Made by a program: the position numbers and the translations under genes. Shown one piece after another: positions 16,718-24,535 of a DNA stretch of 64,000 bases (position 1 is the first letter of the stretch; each line of letters opens with the position of its first letter). The stretch is from an uncultured Bacilli bacterium (lineage in GTDB: Bacteria > Bacillota_I > Bacilli_A > RF39 > UBA660): positions 1 through 64,000 of the forward strand of contig CAKPJN010000005.1 of NCBI GenBank assembly GCA_934162665.1, given 5' to 3'. Below the pieces are notes generated by a model. That model searched no databases, was not told the origin of the DNA, and saw only the letters and a program-made list of their open reading frames with translations.

Positions 16718-18385
16718 CAGACTGTTGACAAAGTAGTATATTCAAAAAGAATATACTGCTTTTCTTTTTAAATATTTTAAAATCTTTGTTATTTTAGATA
16801 AATATATTGGTATATGGTTTGTTTTAGATGTACTTTTCCATCTCTAATTAGCCATTTTCTTTAAATTATGACATGCAAAAATCATCAGAGCATTTTGTTC
16901 ATTTTTAAGTAATCCTCTGACTCTAGTAAATCTTAAACCATATTGTTCTTTACAATCTCCAAAAGTTCTTTCAATTGTTTCTTTTCTTAGCGGATAATTA
17001 TCTTTCAAAAGCTGTGTATATCTGTTTTCATTCATTTGTTCTTTGTATTCTTCCCATATATGACGAGTTATAACTTTTTGACAGTTTTTACTTTTAGTAC
17101 ATTGTTCTCTTAATGGACAGTTTCTACATTTATCAGGATTAGATTTATACAACTTATAACCATTTTTATCAGTAGTTGAATAAGAAAGCACTTCATTATT
17201 TGGACAAATATAACAGTCATAATATTCATCATATGCATATTCATATTTCTTAAATAATCCTACCAGTCATAGGCCTTTTATATGGCATTAATGGATTATG
17301 TCCATTTAATATTATATCTCTACATATTTGTGGTGTTGTATAACCAGCATCTAAACATACATTTTTTATTTTATCTTTGAACTTTTCATTTAAAGCGGAA
17401 TATGCTTTAAAGAATGCAACACTATCATGTGTATTACCTGGTGTTGTTATATTAGATAAAACAAATCCATTTTTATCACAGAATGTTTGATGAGTATATG
17501 CAAAACATTTTTCTTTTTCTCCTTTATGAAAACATCCACTTTCTGGATCTGTTAAACTTTCTTTGATGTGTTTTGTTTCTTTATTTTCAATTAATTCTCC
17601 AGTTTCTTCGTCAAACATAACTTCAGATTTAGTTATATCTTTAATAGCTTTTTTGCCATGCTTAATTCTATCTTCATTTATTTCTTCAAGCATTTTATCT
17701 TCATAAACTTTCTTTACTATTCCTACTTCTACATCTTTATACTTGTTTTTATTTGCATTGGCTTTTTGGTGAGTCCCATCACCAAAAACAGTTTCCATAT
17801 CAACGAAACCATAAGATATTGCTTGTTCTAATATTTTATCAAAGATTTGATTAAATACTTCACTATCTTTGTATCTTCTTATATAATTTTGACTCCATGT
17901 AGAATAATTAGGAATATCATCATACATAGATAAATCTAAAAACCATCTATAAGCAATGTTCACTCTGCATTCTTCACAAGTCCTTCTCATAGAGTTTATT
18001 CCAAAAACTATATTTATGAATATCAATTTAAAAAGCACCACAGGTGGAATACTTGGTCTACCTCCAACACTATATAAATCTTTTACCAAATCTTCTATAA
18101 AAGTAAAATCTATACAGTTATCTAGTTTTCTTACCAAATGTTCTCGTGGTACTAATTCATCTAACGTATTAAATATTATACAATCATTTTTATATTTCTG
18201 TTTTGACATTGACATAATTATCACTACTTTCTTTTATTCCCAATATAATTATATCAAAAATGCAATAAAAAAGTAAGGATAGTGACTTAAATTTTGGGAA
18301 TAAAAGCATTTCCTTACAACCAAATTATACTACTTTATTTGAAAAATAAAAAGACTATTAACAAAATATGTTTGTCACCAGTCTG
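16718..18385 (-). mobile_element. IS1182-family insertion sequence with frameshifted transposase
   Basis: About 1.67 kb bounded by terminal inverted repeats CAGACTGTTGACAAA (16718-16732) and the complement of CAGACTGGTGACAAA (18371-18385). A subterminal hairpin AGTATATTC/GAATATACT near 16737-16757, followed by T-runs on the plus strand, could block incoming transcription. No clear target duplication is visible. It sits between tRNA-Leu and the exonuclease-like gene, in an intergenic gap, and interrupts no gene. Confidence 0.85.
16844..18215 (-). pseudogene. IS1182-family transposase, single frameshift
   Basis: Two consecutive frames together make a full IS1182 DDE transposase. The first part contains VREHLVRKLDNCIDF-like N-terminal features, FGDGTHQKANANK (first Asp) and VCLDAGYTTPQ (second Asp), and stops after PYKRPMTGRII near 17250. 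The second continues one base out of frame as FKKYEYAYDEYYDCYICPNN, a Cys cluster (CRNCPLREQC) and ERTFGDCKEQYGLRFTRVRG with the catalytic Glu. All three catalytic residues survive; only the join is broken. The start is taken at ATG 18215 behind GTAGTGAT. Family members are normally one ORF, so I read this as a lesion. Confidence 0.85.
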
Positions 18386-18421
18386 AAATGCACAATATTT
18401 TTTATTTATTGTGCATTTTTT
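18386..18421 (+). terminator. Strong hairpin terminator right of the IS
   Basis: A 12-bp stem (18386-18397/18407-18418, AAATGCACAATA and complement) followed by a T-run on the plus strand. It starts exactly at the IS end. The 220 bases between here and the tRNA terminator hold nothing else that I can recognise. Confidence 0.6.
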
Positions 18422-18600
18422 ACTTCTTTTGTCATTTTTTGCACAATTTAAGTGCATTTATATTAAGTTCAAACAGATTCGTCAATGGTGCGTTAGTTAA
18501 GGACGTTTGGAAATTTCATTTAAGATTAATTTCTATACATTGTTACTAAATTGACAAAATCAATTTAATTTCTATAAATATTGTAAAATTAAGTATATTA

Positions 18601-18628
18601 AAACTCTAACTACAAGAGTTAGAGTTTA
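18601..18628 (-). terminator. Terminator after tRNA-Leu
   Basis: Perfect 11-bp stem AAACTCTAACT/AGTTAGAGTTT (18601-18611/18618-18628), ten bases after the tRNA 3' end, with a short T-run on the minus strand. Confidence 0.75.
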
Positions 18629-18637
18629 CTATCAATC

Positions 18638-18723
18638 TGGTGCCCGAGGTCGGACTTGAACCGACACAGTATTGCTACTATTGGATTTTGAGTCCAACGC
18701 GTCTACCATTCCACCACTCGGGC
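18638..18723 (-). tRNA. tRNA-Leu(CAA)
   Basis: An 86-base cloverleaf with encoded CCA. The acceptor stem is GCCCGAG/CTCGGGC; the anticodon stem TTGGA/TCCAA closes the loop CTCAAAA with anticodon CAA. The T arm reads GTCGGTTCGACTCCGAC. A long variable arm (AGTAGCAATACT) identifies a type II tRNA, as expected for Leu. It is a single-gene unit with its own promoter and terminator. Confidence 0.95.
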
Positions 18724-18731
18724 ATACATAA

Positions 18732-18759
18732 ATTATATCATAAATCTAAAAAGTATCAA
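18732..18759 (-). promoter_or_regulatory. tRNA-Leu promoter nested in the scpB terminator
   Basis: On the minus strand TTGATA (18754-18759) and a perfect TATAAT (18732-18737) are 16 bases apart, with the tRNA 5' end nine bases after the -10. The -35 box is part of one arm of the scpB terminator hairpin. Confidence 0.75.
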
Positions 18760-18779
18760 GACTAATTTTCTTGATACTT
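18751..18779 (-). terminator. scpAB operon terminator
   Basis: Perfect 10-bp stem AAGTATCAAG/CTTGATACTT (18751-18760/18770-18779) followed by TTTTTAG on the minus strand. It overlaps the last codons of scpB. Confidence 0.8.
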
Positions 18780-19340
18780 TGATGTATATAAATCTTTATC
18801 ATCATCTTCTAAATTACTATCTTCACACTCTTTTATAAATTCACTCATATCAGGTAAATCATCTTTAGTAGAAAGACCAAAATAATCTAAAAATTCACTA
18901 GTTGTCTCATATAAAATAGGTCTACCAGGTAATTCACTCCTACCAACCTCTTTAATAAATCCTTTAGCGACCAACTTTCTGACCATCTGAGTAGTAGAAA
19001 CTCCTCTTAATTTATCAATCTCAACCCTAGTAATAGGTTCATTGTAAGCAATAATTGCCAAAGTCTCTAAAGCTGCTTGACTTAAGATATTAGTCTCTGG
19101 ATTTTCAATTAGTTTTTGATAATAATTTCTATGTTCACACTTAGTAGTTAATTTAAATTTATTACCTAAAAAATCTATTCTAATTCCGCGATTATCATCT
19201 TCATAATCATGCTTTAATTCTTTTAATAATTCCTTAGCTGAATCTTCTTCTATTTCTAATACATCTTCTATTTGTTTTAAAGAAAGTCCTTCCTCTCCAA
19301 CAACAAATAAAAGTCCTTCAAGAACCGCTTTATTTTTCAT
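18762..19340 (-). CDS. scpB: Segregation and condensation protein B
   Basis: A 192-residue winged-helix protein. LEGLLFVVGEEGLSLKQIEDVL at the start and ETLAIIAYNEPITRVEIDKLRGVSTTQ in the second wing are characteristic of ScpB. As a dimer it binds ScpA and stabilises the Smc condensin that organises the chromosome. The start chosen is ATG 19340, with GAGGTG eight bases upstream; it overlaps the end of scpA by 11 bases, so the two are translationally coupled. The C-terminal tail is acidic (NLEDDDKDLY). No smc gene is in the window. Confidence 0.95.
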   Translation of the reverse strand: MKNKAVLEGLLFVVGEEGLSLKQIEDVLEIEEDSAKELLKELKHDYEDDNRGIRIDFLGNKFKLTTKCEHRNYYQKLIENPETNILSQAALETLAIIAYNEPITRVEIDKLRGVSTTQMVRKLVAKGFIKEVGRSELPGRPILYETTSEFLDYFGLSTKDDLPDMSEFIKECEDSNLEDDDKDLYTSKYQEN

Positions 19341-20052
19341 TTGGCACCTCGCATATAATTTCATCAAAAGTTTTATCTTGTTTTATAACCAATTCATGAC
19401 TTTTAGCCATCTCTAAAATAGCCAAAAAAGTCGCAACTACATATTCCTTAGTAAAAACTGGAAAAAGTTCAAAGAAAGAAACTCTTTTCCTTTCCGTTAA
19501 TAATTTAGATATATCACGTCTTCTAGAAGACACACTAATTTCATTAACCATAACCTTAGTATGTAAAGGCTTATTATCTTTCTTTCTTTCCAAAAATTTT
19601 CTAAAAGCATCCATTAAATCATCAAGAGTAATATCACTATTTATTTGAGTTGTATCAGTATCAACATACTTATTAATATTTTCTGGAGTTTTAGTATAAA
19701 TCTCTTTTCTCAAATTTTCTTTTTCTTCTAATATTTTCGTAATTTCCTTATAAGTCTGATATTCAAGTAATCTATTAACTAAATCCTCTCTAGGATCTTC
19801 TTCTTCCTCTTGTTCCTTATTAAAACTTGGGAGTAACATTTTAGATTTAATTTCTATAAGCTCAGAAGCTAATACTAAATATTCACTAGCGACCTCTAAG
19901 TTCATTGCCTCTTGCTCATTTAAATAAGAAATATATTGTTGAGTAATATTTTCTATTTCAATATTAAATATATCCATCTTACTTTCTTTTATTAAATGAA
20001 GTAATAAATCTAATGGACCTTCAAACTCATTTATCTTAAATTCAATATTCAT
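19330..20052 (-). CDS. scpA: Segregation and condensation protein A
   Basis: A 240-residue kleisin. The N-terminus FKINEFEGPLDLLLHLIKE is the ScpA hallmark that contacts the Smc neck; the C-terminal helix-turn-helix region (SFFELFPVFTKEYVVATFLA) contacts the Smc cap. The middle is acidic and helical. It is the first gene of scpAB and is divergent from the RNHCP-domain gene, with about 70 bases between them for both promoters. Confidence 0.95.
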   Translation of the reverse strand: MNIEFKINEFEGPLDLLLHLIKESKMDIFNIEIENITQQYISYLNEQEAMNLEVASEYLVLASELIEIKSKMLLPSFNKEQEEEEDPREDLVNRLLEYQTYKEITKILEEKENLRKEIYTKTPENINKYVDTDTTQINSDITLDDLMDAFRKFLERKKDNKPLHTKVMVNEISVSSRRRDISKLLTERKRVSFFELFPVFTKEYVVATFLAILEMAKSHELVIKQDKTFDEIICEVPNEK

Positions 20053-20125
20053 ATAATCACTCCAACTGTAAGAACATTATATCATAAAGTAAAAAGTTAT
20101 GCTATAATGTTTAAAGGTGAAGAAA

Positions 20126-20428
20126 ATGAAAAATTTTACTATGCGTGATGAACATTTTACTTGTGAACATTGTAATAAAGATATTTTACCTCTAGGCTAT
20201 ACGGCTAGAGATCATTGTCCCTATTGTCTATATTCAAAACATGTAGACATAATGCCCGGTGATAGAAAAAATCAATGTCATGGACTCCTTGAACCAATTG
20301 GTATAGAAAAATTTAAAGATACCTATAAAATAATTTATAAATGTCAAAAATGTAGAGAAACAAATAAAAACATCATGGCAAAAGATGATGATCTTGATAT
20401 GATAATAGAACTATCTAAAAACAACTAG
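20126..20428 (+). CDS. RNHCP-domain zinc-binding protein
   Basis: A 100-residue protein with the pattern that names the RNHCP family (here ARDHCPYCLYSKHVDIMPGD), an earlier FTCEHCNKDI pair and a late YKCQKCRET pair. Three CxxC units suggest two zinc sites or one extended rubredoxin-like fold; the function is unknown. The ATG at 20126 follows AAAGGTG; the GTG three codons earlier lies within that site. Its stop overlaps a terminator palindrome shared with the convergent YlbF-family gene. Confidence 0.85.
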   Translation: MKNFTMRDEHFTCEHCNKDILPLGYTARDHCPYCLYSKHVDIMPGDRKNQCHGLLEPIGIEKFKDTYKIIYKCQKCRETNKNIMAKDDDLDMIIELSKNN

Positions 20429-20445
20429 TCACAAAACTAGTTGTT
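20420..20445. terminator. Bidirectional terminator shared by convergent genes
   Basis: AACAACTAGT (20420-20429) and its complement (20436-20445) flank a 6-base loop, with T after one arm and A before the other. Each arm encodes the last two Asn codons and the TAG stop of one gene, so both proteins end Asn-Asn from the same palindrome. Confidence 0.8.
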
Positions 20446-20763
20446 TTCATTTAAAAGTTTATAAAAATAATCATTCAAAGAATCTGTTACTAAACTAATC
20501 ATATTATTAACATCACTTAAATTACTTATATAATCCACATAAATAGGAATACTATTTAACTTTTCGTTTAATGTATTCAACTCTTTTTTTATACCATCAT
20601 CTTGATAGTTACTTCTAACATATTCTTTTTGTAATTTCTTAACGCTATCCACTAAACCTTTAATTTCGACATTGGTACTCATCTTTTCTTTAAGCTCAAT
20701 ACACTTTTTATAACTATCACTATTTTTAATATAAGAAACAATATCCTCTAACTCTTTATTCAA
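20437..20763 (-). CDS. YlbF/YmcA (RicA-like) family protein
   Basis: A 108-residue all-helical protein with the layout of the Com_YlbF family (LKEKMSTNVEIKGLVDSVKK, then NSIPIYVDYISNLSDVNNMI). In Bacillus subtilis, RicA (YmcA) works with RicF and RicT in an Fe-S-containing complex that promotes RNA processing by RNase Y, and ricA lies directly beside miaB. The same neighbourhood is found here: it overlaps the end of miaB by eight bases. I therefore favour the RicA ortholog over RicF, but one cannot tell from length alone. Confidence 0.7.
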   Translation of the reverse strand: MNKELEDIVSYIKNSDSYKKCIELKEKMSTNVEIKGLVDSVKKLQKEYVRSNYQDDGIKKELNTLNEKLNSIPIYVDYISNLSDVNNMISLVTDSLNDYFYKLLNENN

Positions 20764-22171
20764 CTACTTCACCATCTAAACTCCAAGTCTTAGCTGAAGT
20801 AATCTTAACATTAACAAAGTCCCCTTCTTTTACATCATTTTTACTAGTAAAGTTAATTAATTTATTAGTATCACTATAACCAAAATACATACCTTTTTTC
20901 TCTGATACACCATCTACTAAAACAGGAACTATCTTACCTTCTAATTTCTTATTATTTTCTAAAAAGTATTTATTAACAACTTGATTAAGTCTTTGAAGTC
21001 TAACCTCTTTTTCCTCTAAAGAAGTATTATCCTCTAATTTACATGCTGGTGTTCCTTCTCGTTTAGAAAAGATAAAAGTAAATGCATTATCATACTTACA
21101 ATAATTAACTAAATCTAATGTCTCTAAAAAATCTTCTTCTTCTTCACCTGGAAAACCAACAATAATATCAGTAGAAATAGAAACACCAGGTATTTTTTTC
21201 TTTAATTTATCAAAAAGTTCCAAATAACTTTCCTTAGTATATCTTCTACCCATTAATTTTAACACTCTACTAGAACCACTTTGTACTGGTAAATGAACAC
21301 TAGGCATAATATTAGAATATTTACCAATAACATCAATCATAGAATCAGTAAAATCCCAAGGATGAGATGTCATAAAACGAACTCTAGGGATATCTTTTTT
21401 AGCTATATCTTCAAGTAAATTAGCTAATGTATAATCCTCATACAAATCTTTTCCATAAGCATTTACATTTTGTCCAAGGAGAGTAATCTCTTTATACCCA
21501 TCTTTTATAAGAAGATCTACTTCTTTTAATATATCCTCTTTCTTTCTACTTCTTTCCCTACCCCTAGTATAAGGAACAATACAATAAGTACAAAACTTAT
21601 TGCATCCATATATAATATTTACATATGCTTTATAAGAATTAGTTCTTTTTACTGGTAATCCTTCAATTAAATCCCCTTCTCTAGAAAAAACTTCAATTTC
21701 TTGTTCATTATCACTAATAGCTTTATCAATAATATTAGGAAGTTGATATAAATTATGAGTACCAAATACAAAGTTAACCCATTTATAATTATTTAAAATA
21801 TCATCTACAACACTCGCCTCTTGAGCCATACATCCACATAAGCCAACTAAAAGATTAGGTTTTTCCATCTTTAAATGTTTAAGTCTCCCTAACATACCAA
21901 ATGCCTTATTATGTGCATTTTCTCTAATAGAACATGTATTAAGCAATACTAAATCACAATCATTATAATCAAAAACCTCACTAAATCCTAAACTTATAAG
22001 TAAAGCCCTAATATTTTCACTATCATGTTCATTCATTTGACAACCATAAGTCTTTAAGAAAAATGTTTTTCCACTATATTTGTTTTTTATCTTATTATCT
22101 AATTTAAAGTCCACTCTATTATATTCTTTATTATCTCTTTTTCTAGCTTCTGTATAATTTGGTAAATGCAT
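20756..22171 (-). CDS. miaB: tRNA-2-methylthio-N6-dimethylallyladenosine synthase
   Basis: A radical-SAM methylthiotransferase that adds a methylthio group at C2 of i6A37 in tRNAs reading UNN codons. Features: the N-terminal UPF0004 domain (FFLKTYGCQMNEHDSE, NTCSIRENA and a Cys in GLCGCMAQ binding one cluster), the radical-SAM CxxxCxxC in YGCNKFCTYCIVPYTRGRE, and a C-terminal TRAM domain (VPVLVDGVSEKKG). The start at 22171 (MHLPNYTEARKRD) is preceded by GGAG; the longer frame to 22240 adds an improbable aromatic leader. It is followed by the RicA-like gene with an overlap. Confidence 0.95.
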   Translation of the reverse strand: MHLPNYTEARKRDNKEYNRVDFKLDNKIKNKYSGKTFFLKTYGCQMNEHDSENIRALLISLGFSEVFDYNDCDLVLLNTCSIRENAHNKAFGMLGRLKHLKMEKPNLLVGLCGCMAQEASVVDDILNNYKWVNFVFGTHNLYQLPNIIDKAISDNEQEIEVFSREGDLIEGLPVKRTNSYKAYVNIIYGCNKFCTYCIVPYTRGRERSRKKEDILKEVDLLIKDGYKEITLLGQNVNAYGKDLYEDYTLANLLEDIAKKDIPRVRFMTSHPWDFTDSMIDVIGKYSNIMPSVHLPVQSGSSRVLKLMGRRYTKESYLELFDKLKKKIPGVSISTDIIVGFPGEEEEDFLETLDLVNYCKYDNAFTFIFSKREGTPACKLEDNTSLEEKEVRLQRLNQVVNKYFLENNKKLEGKIVPVLVDGVSEKKGMYFGYSDTNKLINFTSKNDVKEGDFVNVKITSAKTWSLDGEVVE

Positions 22172-22223
22172 AATACCAACTCCAATCCATGAATATAATA
22201 CTCTATTCCAAGAAAAAAAGCAA

Positions 22224-22916
22224 CTAAACAGTTGCCTCAATCAACGAAGAATTAATAAAACTATTTAATAATTTAGAATTGTTTTTCATTATAGCATTTC
22301 TAATCATATCAATATTTTCTTTTAATTTTTCAATTAAATATCTCATATTAGGTAATAAATCCTTTTTCTCTAAACTACAAACAATAATATCTAAATTATT
22401 AAGTTTTGAATACTTACCATAATATGTATTATTAATATAAGTATTAAATAACTTTTTAAAAGATAAAATATCAATATTATCAAATCTTTTATCTTCTAAT
22501 ATTTTTAATGTAATAACAGAACCACTTTTCATAGCTCTATCAAATACAGTTTCATTTCTATTATTCTTAATATTTGGTATATAATTTTTCTTTTTAGTTA
22601 ATTTCATAAACAATTTTAAACTATGAATAGAGTTATCACTCGCAAGTAAATGTCCAAATGTATTTCCATCATCATTTTGATGATTAACATCCCAATCTCT
22701 TTTATTCATAAGGCTTAATACCAAATTATATTGTCTATATTTTATTAACTTCATCATAACATCATTACCAATATTATCACAAGTATTAATATTTACTTTA
22801 TTTTTACTAATTAATTCTTCTACTATATCATAATATCCATCTTTAATAAGATTAAAAATCAGGGATGGATCTTCTTCACATGCTTTTACAGCTTGTACTT
22901 TGTCATAGAATAACAT
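22224..22916 (-). CDS. Ankyrin-repeat-like protein
   Basis: A 230-residue protein built of about five helix-pair repeats. Recognisable ankyrin turns are YYDIVEELISKNKVNINTCD with NIGNDVMMKLIKYRQYNLV, and DVNHQNDDGNTFGHLLAS. Intracellular ankyrin stacks bind protein partners. It has no signal or membrane span. GAGGTG precedes the ATG. It is upstream of miaB, 50 bases before its start, but may be a separate unit; the partner is unknown. Confidence 0.75.
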   Translation of the reverse strand: MLFYDKVQAVKACEEDPSLIFNLIKDGYYDIVEELISKNKVNINTCDNIGNDVMMKLIKYRQYNLVLSLMNKRDWDVNHQNDDGNTFGHLLASDNSIHSLKLFMKLTKKKNYIPNIKNNRNETVFDRAMKSGSVITLKILEDKRFDNIDILSFKKLFNTYINNTYYGKYSKLNNLDIIVCSLEKKDLLPNMRYLIEKLKENIDMIRNAIMKNNSKLLNSFINSSLIEATV

Positions 22917-23054
22917 ATAAACACCTCTTAATTCACGTGACAGTTATATATTTTATCAAAATTATAGTAATTTGTCAAATTTATACCGTGAATCCCTTTC
23001 TAACTTTATTATGAAAGAAATGCATTTTTTTTATTCATAATAAAAAAAATATGT

Positions 23055-23060
23055 TATAAT
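23055..23060 (+). promoter_or_regulatory. -10 box upstream of the 23088 gene
   Basis: A perfect TATAAT lies 27 bases before the start codon and 15 before the AAAGGAG. I see no good -35 box. Confidence 0.45.
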
Positions 23061-23087
23061 ATAAACCATTACAAAGGAGTCTTATGT

Positions 23088-23960
23088 ATGATAGAAGAAA
23101 GAGATAAAAAAATAAATGAACTGCTAGATATAGAAAATAGTATTTATAATTTATATATGACTATAGCAGATTGTGAAATAAACAAGAATGAAAAGGAAAA
23201 AGAAAAATATATAGAATATTTGAAAATAACAATAGAAGTAGAAACAAAAATATATGACAATTTAAAAATTGATACAAAAAATTCAGGAGAAATATTCAGA
23301 AGAATTAATTATATAAATAATAAAAGAAAAATTTCTCAATATGATAATATAATTACACGAATTGAAACAATTATTGAAGAAGAATTATATTCAAATCCAT
23401 TTTTATCTAACAGTAAATCTTATAGTGATCAAATTTTTGAAAACTCTCAATGTATTAAAAATGAATTCAATAATAATATAACAATGCATATAATAAAAAA
23501 ATTAGAAGATAGAATAGAAAAAGAAAAATATAATTCAATAAAAGAAAAACTAATTACGTTAAAATATGAACTAATATATCTCAACAAAACACTAGAAGAA
23601 CACTTTCTAGGATACAGAAAAAAAGATATATATGGCAGAGAAAGATGTATACTATTCAATCAAAATGAACAATTAGTAAATTCAATTTATGCAAAAGCAC
23701 TCCAAGATTACCTAAATGAAAGTTTAAATTTTGTCCTATATATAACAGATAACCAACTAAAAGAATCAATTGAAAATAAAATCGATCAAATTTATCAATT
23801 AATAATAATTGATAGCGCAATTGAATTATTAACAGAAACTGAAAAAGAAGGTCTATACTATTCATTTTATAAAAATTTTCTTAAAGGTGATATTAAAAAT
23901 TATCTTGAACTATACTCAAGTGAAAGTTTAAATGAAGTGAAAAAAATTATTAAAAGTTAG
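23088..23960 (+). CDS. Hypothetical helical protein
   Basis: I do not recognise this 290-residue protein. It is rich in Glu, Lys, Ile and Asn and looks helical and partly coiled-coil (INELLDIENSIYNLY, YIEYLKITIEVETKIYDNL, IKKLEDRIEKEKYN). It has no signal, membrane span or catalytic motif. The start has AAAGGAG eight bases upstream, and a clean terminator follows at 23985-24014, so it is a single-gene unit. It could be lineage-specific, comparable in size and style to the unknown gene at 4741-5574 but without clear sequence similarity. Confidence 0.65.
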   Translation: MIEERDKKINELLDIENSIYNLYMTIADCEINKNEKEKEKYIEYLKITIEVETKIYDNLKIDTKNSGEIFRRINYINNKRKISQYDNIITRIETIIEEELYSNPFLSNSKSYSDQIFENSQCIKNEFNNNITMHIIKKLEDRIEKEKYNSIKEKLITLKYELIYLNKTLEEHFLGYRKKDIYGRERCILFNQNEQLVNSIYAKALQDYLNESLNFVLYITDNQLKESIENKIDQIYQLIIIDSAIELLTETEKEGLYYSFYKNFLKGDIKNYLELYSSESLNEVKKIIKS

Positions 23961-23984
23961 ATGAAAAATGATTCTAAAAAAAAG

Positions 23985-24014
23985 ACTGATATATTACACT
24001 AATATCAGTTTTTT
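23985..24014 (+). terminator. Rho-independent terminator
   Basis: Stem ACTGATAT/ATATCAGT (23985-23992/24002-24009) followed by TTTTTTAT on the plus strand and by an A-run on the other side, so it can serve both converging units. Confidence 0.8.
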
Positions 24015-24016
24015 AT

Positions 24017-24244
24017 TTAAATACTTTTAGAAGATTCATTAGTTTTCTCATTCTTCAAATTATGAATAGCTAGCGCAATATCAATATCACGAATTCTCTT
24101 TTGAAGTATTGACAAAACATCTAATAATACTGAAACTTCACTTTTGTTTTTTTGATCATTAAAATAAGCGACTTATTGAATATATTCATTATACTGTTCA
24201 ACTAAATTTTTCCTTTTACTTCCTAAATCATTAATAATATCCAT
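24017..24244 (-). pseudogene. Small coiled-coil protein gene with an in-frame stop
   Basis: A good start (GGAG six bases before ATG 24244) opens MDIINDLGSKRKNLVEQYNE. The frame hits TAA at 24173-24175 after 23 codons, then continues in the same frame for 51 more codons (VAYFNDQKNKSEVSVLLDV, DIDIALAIHNLKNE) to TAA at 24017. The two pieces read as one 75-residue helical protein broken by a nonsense mutation. Family unknown. Confidence 0.6.
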
Positions 24245-24535
24245 ATTTATCTCCTATCTCTTTCTACTACCATCTTGTTTTGTTATATCGACATCATCTA
24301 AAACAACTAATCTATTCCTTATATTAGAAAATGAAACTTCTCTTATTAACTCAATTATAACTATCATTTAATACTGTTTTTAAAACTTTTTGTTGAAACT
24401 TTTTAGACTTTTTTTCTAATATTTTCTGGAACATCTTTAGATAGTAATAAACTACCCATACAATCTCTATCTATTCCTAAATAATCACTATTATCTTGAT
24501 TAGTACTTATAAAAACCATTTTTACTCCAATTCTA
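24245..24535 (-). other. Decayed coding remnant between the small pseudogene and serS
   Basis: This 290-base stretch has no intact gene. On the minus strand a start near 24510 reads MVFISTNQDNSDYLGIDRDC and stops after 38 codons; another frame further on reads RLVVLDDVDITKQDGS. Together they look like pieces of one or two degraded ORFs. The second phrase faintly recalls a NERD-type nuclease motif, but that is too weak to name. Confidence 0.35.

Noticed and set aside
17245..17260. Programmed frameshift in the IS1182 transposase
   Set aside because: The site lacks a slippery heptamer, the needed shift is +1, and IS1182 elements normally have one ORF; a simple indel is likelier.
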